Shown: one piece after another, positions 28,013 to 31,635 of the stretch
Layout: each line of letters begins with the position of its first letter
Numbering within the stretch: position 1 is the stretch's first letter
NCBI GenBank assembly: GCA_029934775.1
Contig: JAOZLO010000002.1
Coordinates: 1-31,635 of the forward strand
Direction of reading: 5' to 3'
DNA from: Desulfocapsaceae bacterium
Lineage (GTDB): Bacteria; Desulfobacterota; Desulfobulbia; Desulfobulbales; Desulfocapsaceae
DNA length: 31,635 nucleotides
Translations under genes and position numbers: made by a program
Notes under the pieces: generated by a model
Told to the model about the DNA's origin: nothing
The model's input: only the letters and a program-made list of their open reading frames with translations
Databases searched by the model: none

Positions 28013-28053
28013 TCTCTTTTTAAAAGAGATATATTATATTGCTCTCTTTTTAA
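28013..28053 (+). promoter_or_regulatory. Two mutually exclusive hairpins before infA
   Basis: TCTCTTTTTAA occurs twice, at 28013-28023 and 28043-28053, exactly 30 bases apart. Between them is AAAAGAGA (28022-28029). Pairing with the first copy gives hairpin A (TCTCTTT 28013-28019 with AAAGAGA 28023-28029). Pairing with the second gives hairpin B (28022-28029 with TCTCTTTT 28043-28050), with T residues continuing after it. The two cannot form together, the arrangement of an attenuator or switch. No ligand or factor is suggested by the sequence. Confidence 0.45.
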
Positions 28054-28081
28054 TTGAAAAATTGATAACTCAGGAATCTCC

Positions 28082-28318
28082 ATGGCTAAAGAAGAAGCAA
28101 TTGAAGTTGAAGGAACTATTATTGAACCCTTGCCCAATGCGATGTTCAGAGTCGAATTGGATAATGGACATAAAGTACTGGCACATATATCAGGGAAGAT
28201 GAGGATGCATTTCATCAAGATTTTACCTGGAGATAGAGTTACTATAGAACTTTCTCCCTATGATTTGACAAGGGGGCGGGTAACATTTCGGGCGAAGAAC
28301 GCCAAAAAGAATAAATAG
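28082..28318 (+). CDS. infA: Translation initiation factor IF-1
   Basis: IF-1 occupies the A site of the 30S subunit during initiation. The product is 78 residues (72 in E. coli); the extra residues lie in a basic tail (AKNAKKNK). The S1/OB fold begins [20 protein letters not shown], then [20 protein letters not shown] and [19 protein letters not shown]. The ATG follows CAGGAATCTCC. Its place between map and rpmJ is common in Gram-positive and some deltaproteobacterial clusters, unlike E. coli, where infA lies elsewhere. Confidence 0.99.
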   Translation: MAKEEAIEVEGTIIEPLPNAMFRVELDNGHKVLAHISGKMRMHFIKILPGDRVTIELSPYDLTRGRVTFRAKNAKKNK

Positions 28319-28330
28319 AGTCAGTTTATC

Positions 28331-28444
28331 ATGAAAGTACGCGCATCAGTAAAAAAAATATGTAGTGATTGCAAGGTATTCAAACGGAAGGGTGTTGTAA
28401 GGGTATCTTGTAAAGTAAAGAAACATAAACAGAGGCAGGGATAA
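28331..28444 (+). CDS. rpmJ: 50S ribosomal protein L36, zinc-binding type
   Basis: L36 is the smallest ribosomal protein and stabilises 23S rRNA near the GTPase centre. The product is 37 residues, starting [20 protein letters not shown] and ending HKQRQG. The zinc ligands are C11, C14, C27 and H32 (C-X2-C-X12-C-X4-H). It starts 12 bases after infA with no strong ribosome binding site visible, which suggests translational coupling to infA. Confidence 0.97.
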   Translation: MKVRASVKKICSDCKVFKRKGVVRVSCKVKKHKQRQG

Positions 28445-28492
28445 CCTGGTTTCACCATTTTTAATTACCTACTTCTTCTAAGGAGATAGATC

Positions 28493-28858
28493 TTGGCACG
28501 TATATCAGGAATTGACCTACCGAAAAACAAACACATTGATCGGGCACTTACTTACATACATGGTATCGGTTTGACTTCCGCTCGAAGAATTCTCGATAAG
28601 GTGGATTTACCTTATACTATGAACAGCGACGATCTCAATGGAGACGATGTTAACCGGATTAGAAAGGTTATCGAGGGTGAGTATACCGTTGAGGGTGATC
28701 GACGTCGTGAAGTCTCAATGGATATTAAGAGACTTACCGATTCAGGATGTTATCGGGGGCGTCGCCATCGACTTGGGTTGCCATGTCGTGGACAAAAAAC
28801 AAAGACGAATGCCCGTACCAGAAAGGGGCCGCGCAGAGGTGCTGCTCGTCGGAAATAG
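28493..28858 (+). CDS. rpsM: 30S ribosomal protein S13
   Basis: S13 is a 30S head protein that contacts the P-site tRNA and forms bridges with L5. The product is 121 residues (118 in E. coli). It starts [20 protein letters not shown] with the helix-two-turn-helix [20 protein letters not shown], and has [20 protein letters not shown] before the basic tail. The start is TTG, fixed by AAGGAG (28480-28485). First of the classical alpha genes, 48 bases after rpmJ. Confidence 0.98.
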   Translation: MARISGIDLPKNKHIDRALTYIHGIGLTSARRILDKVDLPYTMNSDDLNGDDVNRIRKVIEGEYTVEGDRRREVSMDIKRLTDSGCYRGRRHRLGLPCRGQKTKTNARTRKGPRRGAARRK

Positions 28859-28883
28859 ATTGAATTCAATACAGGTGTAAAAT

Positions 28884-29264
28884 ATGGCTGTAGTTAAGAA
28901 AAAAAAGGTGAAGAAAAATATCCCGGAGGGGATCGTTTTTATTTATTCTACTTTTAATAATACGATTGTAACGATTTCTGACAAGCAGGGCAATGTTGTT
29001 GCATGGTGTAGTGCCGGTGTCCTTGGATTTAAGGGATCTCGAAAAAGTACCCCATTTGCTGCACAAAATGCGCTTGCAGATGCTGCAAAGAAGGCGGCTG
29101 ATTGCGGGATGCGTAAAGTGGAGGTCAGAGTAAAAGGACCTGGTCCTGGCAGAGAAGCAGCATTGCGAGCGCTTATCAGCACGGGATTTGAAGTCAGTCG
29201 TATATACGATATCACTCCAATTCCTCATAATGGGTGTAAACCTCCCAAACGTCGTCGCGTTTAG
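28884..29264 (+). CDS. rpsK: 30S ribosomal protein S11
   Basis: S11 lies on the 30S platform near the Shine-Dalgarno helix exit. The product is 126 residues (129 in E. coli). It contains [20 protein letters not shown], then the [20 protein letters not shown] block and [20 protein letters not shown], ending with the conserved [18 protein letters not shown]. The ATG follows CAGGTGT and is 25 bases past rpsM. Confidence 0.99.
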   Translation: MAVVKKKKVKKNIPEGIVFIYSTFNNTIVTISDKQGNVVAWCSAGVLGFKGSRKSTPFAAQNALADAAKKAADCGMRKVEVRVKGPGPGREAALRALISTGFEVSRIYDITPIPHNGCKPPKRRRV

Positions 29265-29313
29265 TTTCAAGAATTTTTCTAAATTATTTTAATTAATCGA
29301 ATGGAGGCCAAAG

Positions 29314-29943
29314 TTGGCTAGAAATATTGGTGCTGCCTGTCGTAGTTGTAGGCGGGAAGGTTTGAAATTATATCTTAAGGGTGACCGCTGTTACTCCGAT
29401 AAATGCTCTTATGAACGACGGGCTTTTGGACCAGGACAGCATGGGCAGGCTAGGTTTAAGAAGCTTTCAAACTATGCTATCCAGCTCAGGGAAAAGCAGA
29501 AAGTTAAAAGTATGTATGGTATGCTTGAAGGCCAGTTTCGTCTCTATTTCCATAGGGCAGACCTACAGAAAGGTGTTACCGGCGAAAATCTTCTCGTATT
29601 GCTTGAGAGACGACTGGATAACACCGTTTTTCGCTTAGGTTTTGCCTCTTCCAGGGGACAGGCGAGACAGTTGGTACGCCATAAGCACATTCTTATAAAC
29701 GGTAAGAAGGTTGACATCCCTTCATTTCTTATATCAACGGGTGATGTTGTTTCCTTGAAAGAGAAGAGTCGTGCGAATGCCGGAATTAATGATAATCTTG
29801 AGGCTGTTGCGCGTCGTGGGGTTCCTAGTTGGATAGAACTTGACAAGGATAATTTCAAGGGAACAATTAAGACTCTTCCAAATAGGGAAGAAATCACGAT
29901 GCCAATACAGGAACAGCTTATAGTTGAACTCTATTCAAAATAA
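29314..29943 (+). CDS. rpsD: 30S ribosomal protein S4, zinc-finger type
   Basis: S4 initiates 30S assembly on the 5' domain of 16S rRNA and represses the alpha operon in E. coli. The product is 209 residues (206 in E. coli). The N-terminus carries a C9-X2-C12...C26-X4-C31 zinc site, as in Geobacillus S4 and unlike the E. coli zinc-free form. The S4 RNA-binding domain contains [20 protein letters not shown] and [20 protein letters not shown]. The start is TTG, positioned by GGAGG (29303-29307). Confidence 0.98.
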   Translation: MARNIGAACRSCRREGLKLYLKGDRCYSDKCSYERRAFGPGQHGQARFKKLSNYAIQLREKQKVKSMYGMLEGQFRLYFHRADLQKGVTGENLLVLLERRLDNTVFRLGFASSRGQARQLVRHKHILINGKKVDIPSFLISTGDVVSLKEKSRANAGINDNLEAVARRGVPSWIELDKDNFKGTIKTLPNREEITMPIQEQLIVELYSK

Positions 29944-30017
29944 TGTTTGATTTCTGAATAAACCGGTACTTGTTATAGATTTTTTTAAAAAGCATCTATT
30001 CGAACGAGATTGGCTGA

Positions 30018-30039
30018 ATGTCTTTATAGTTACTGACAT
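30018..30039 (+). promoter_or_regulatory. Short hairpin in the rpsD-rpoA spacer
   Basis: ATGTC (30018-30022) can pair with GACAT (30035-30039) around a 12-base loop in the 146-base rpsD-rpoA spacer. The sequence resembles the outer arms of the rpsJ-rplC hairpin (ATAATGTCA/TGACATTAT), though shorter. There is no T-run, so not a terminator. The rest of the spacer is AT-rich with T-runs and shows no gene or clear promoter. Confidence 0.25.
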
Positions 30040-30089
30040 ATAAGGGCTATTATTTTTTAAAGTAAGATGAAAAGCAGGAAAGGTAATTT

Positions 30090-31133
30090 ATGACTGAAGC
30101 GGCCGACGAAAAAATTCCATTTTACCGCAACTGGCACGAGCTTATTAAACCTGAGAAGCTTGAAGTTGACAGGACAAAACATACCGAATCTTACGGTAAG
30201 TTTGTTTGTCAGCCACTTGAAAGGGGATTTGCTACAACTATTGGAAACTCATTGAGGAGGATTCTCCTGTCTTCTATCCAAGGTGCTGCAATAACCACCA
30301 TTAAGATAGAGGGTGCTTTGCACGAGTTTACTTCCATGAAAGATATCATGGAAGATGTAAGTGAGATTATCCTTAACGTAAAGACAGTTCGAATTAAGCT
30401 CCATTCAGGTGAATCTCAAAAAGTTTCCATTGAGAAATCCGGACCTGGTACCGTAACAGCGGCAGATATTGATGATAATGGATTTGTTGAAGTTATGAAC
30501 AAAGACCAGGTTATCTGTACTCTAACGGGCGATACAACTTTTAGAGCTGAATTGACAGTGGAGTGGGGAAAGGGCTACCAACCGGCAGAAAAGCAGAACA
30601 AGGAAAATCTTGCTATTGGGCAAATCCCCATCGACGCTATTTTTACTCCTATAAAAAAAATTCAGTATGTTACTTCTCAGGCACGAGTTGGTCAGCAGAC
30701 CGATTATGATAAAATTACCATGGAAATTGAAACTGATGGTAGCTTAAAGCCTGAGAGTGCATTGGCCTATGCAGCAAAAATATTAAAGGAACAGCTCACC
30801 GTTTTTATCAATTTTGATGAAGAAGAGGCTGAACCTGAGATTACCGAAGATACTAAAAAAGAGATAGAGCCTGCTAATCCTTACCTCGATAAGCCGGTCG
30901 AGGATCTGGAACTTTCTGTAAGGTCTGCTAACTGTTTGAAAAATGCAGATATCCATTTTATTGGTGATCTTGCCCAGAAAACAGATCAGGAAATGTTGAA
31001 AACCAAAAACTTCGGGCGTAAATCTTTAAATGAGATCAAAGCATTGCTTTCTGAAATGGATCTCACTCTTGGTATGAAATTTGATAATTGGACACCGCCT
31101 GATATTAAAGAAAACGAAGAGCAGCAGGTTTAA
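30090..31133 (+). CDS. rpoA: DNA-directed RNA polymerase subunit alpha
   Basis: RpoA dimerises to seed assembly of core polymerase and its C-terminal domain binds UP elements and activators. The product is 347 residues (329 in E. coli). The N-terminal domain has GNSLRRILLSSIQGAAITTI and the dimer and beta-binding segments up to about residue 240. A longer, acidic linker (FDEEEAEPEITEDTKKEIE) precedes the C-terminal domain, in which R278 of SVRSANCLK corresponds to the DNA-contacting E. coli R265. The ATG follows CAGGAAAGGT. Confidence 0.99.
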   Translation: MTEAADEKIPFYRNWHELIKPEKLEVDRTKHTESYGKFVCQPLERGFATTIGNSLRRILLSSIQGAAITTIKIEGALHEFTSMKDIMEDVSEIILNVKTVRIKLHSGESQKVSIEKSGPGTVTAADIDDNGFVEVMNKDQVICTLTGDTTFRAELTVEWGKGYQPAEKQNKENLAIGQIPIDAIFTPIKKIQYVTSQARVGQQTDYDKITMEIETDGSLKPESALAYAAKILKEQLTVFINFDEEEAEPEITEDTKKEIEPANPYLDKPVEDLELSVRSANCLKNADIHFIGDLAQKTDQEMLKTKNFGRKSLNEIKALLSEMDLTLGMKFDNWTPPDIKENEEQQV

Positions 31134-31164
31134 GGTTGTTCAACAATATTAACACTAAAATCAC

Positions 31165-31185
31165 AAAACCAATTAAATTGGTTTT
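31165..31185 (+). promoter_or_regulatory. Perfect 9-bp hairpin before rplQ
   Basis: AAAACCAAT (31165-31173) and ATTGGTTTT (31177-31185) are exact inverted repeats around a TAA loop. It lies 23 bases before the rplQ ATG and 10 bases ahead of its ribosome binding site (GAGGAC). It is AT-rich, and the T-run that follows (GTTTTTG, 31191-31197) is five bases further on, so it may act as a weak attenuator or as a processing or translation element. Confidence 0.4.
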
Positions 31186-31208
31186 CAGCAGTTTTTGAGG
31201 ACAGTGAA

Positions 31209-31598
31209 ATGAGACATAAAATATCTGCAAGAAAATTGGGGCGTACCAGTTCACATAGGGAAGCGATGTTCAGAAATATGGTAACTTCCCTTTTTGAACA
31301 TGAGCGTATTGTCACCACAAAAGAAAAGGCCAAAGAACTTAGGTCTATCGCCGAAAAAATGATTACCCTGGGTAAACGTGGTGACCTTCACGCTCGACGT
31401 CAAGCCCTGAGCTATATCAGGAGCAAGGATATTGTCGACAAACTTTTTGCAGATATACAGGAGCAGTTTGCTGAAAGGAGAGGTGGTTATACACGTATTT
31501 TACAGACTGGGGTTAGAAAAGGTGATAATGCCTCAATGGCTATTATAGAACTTGTAGGCTATGAAGAAAAACTCGATACGGATGAGAAAGAAAATTAG
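31209..31598 (+). CDS. rplQ: 50S ribosomal protein L17
   Basis: L17 is a 50S protein near the tunnel exit. The product is 129 residues (127 in E. coli). It begins [20 protein letters not shown] and contains [20 protein letters not shown], then [20 protein letters not shown] and the end [19 protein letters not shown]. The ATG follows TGAGGACAGTG. It is the canonical last gene of the alpha block. The 37 bases left after its stop do not contain a complete terminator. Confidence 0.99.
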   Translation: MRHKISARKLGRTSSHREAMFRNMVTSLFEHERIVTTKEKAKELRSIAEKMITLGKRGDLHARRQALSYIRSKDIVDKLFADIQEQFAERRGGYTRILQTGVRKGDNASMAIIELVGYEEKLDTDEKEN

Positions 31599-31635
31599 CT
31601 GCCTGATTAGATCTTTTGTAAAAGCTGGATGGAAC

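Overview
The window is a continuous housekeeping 'ribosome and RNA polymerase' supercluster. I count 41 protein-coding genes, all on the + strand, with no gene on the - strand that I would defend. I see no mobile element, CRISPR array, tRNA or rRNA. The order is nusG (3' part)-rplK-rplA-rplJ-rplL-rpoB-rpoC | rpsL-rpsG-fusA-tuf | rpsJ-rplC-rplD-rplW-rplB-rpsS-rplV-rpsC-rplP-rpmC-rpsQ | rplN-rplX-rplE-rpsN-rpsH-rplF-rplR-rpsE-rpmD-rplO-secY-map | infA-rpmJ-rpsM-rpsK-rpsD-rpoA-rplQ. The beta, str, S10, spc and alpha operons, which are scattered in many genomes, lie head to tail here.

Organism: a bacterium with AT-leaning DNA and strong AGGAGG-type ribosome binding sites. RpoB and RpoC have proteobacterial-type lengths, and RpoC carries an insertion of about 190 residues just after the trigger-loop motif. 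The zinc-binding forms of S14, S4 and L36, the map-infA pair inside the spc/alpha junction, and the fused str-S10 order point to a deltaproteobacterial lineage (Desulfobacterota, possibly near Desulfobulbales). That assignment rests on impression and gene order, not on a database comparison.

Region by region: bases 1-2749 carry the end of NusG and the L11-L1-L10-L7/L12 proteins, with a good kink-turn L10 leader before rplJ. Bases 2750-11431 carry rpoB and rpoC. An intrinsic terminator or attenuator follows rplL, a long unexplained leader precedes rpoB, and two hairpins lie between rpoB and rpoC. Bases 11432-16150 are the str genes with rpsJ; a candidate promoter precedes rpsL and a G-rich tract precedes fusA. 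Bases 16151-28000 are the S10 and spc genes, with several unusually long spacers (rpsJ-rplC, rpmC-rpsQ, rpsQ-rplN, rplN-rplX). Bases 27995-31598 are the alpha genes, preceded by a candidate promoter and two mutually exclusive hairpins ahead of infA.

Together the genes make most of the ribosome's primary binding proteins, the RNA polymerase core (alpha, beta, beta'), the elongation factors EF-G and EF-Tu, initiation factor IF1, the SecY translocon pore and methionine aminopeptidase. No exotic system is present. What deserves a second look is the non-coding layer: attenuator, leaders, hairpins, a G-quadruplex-like tract, one mini-ORF, and repeated use of TTG start codons on small-subunit protein genes. 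All hairpins were found by eye and none has been folded computationally.
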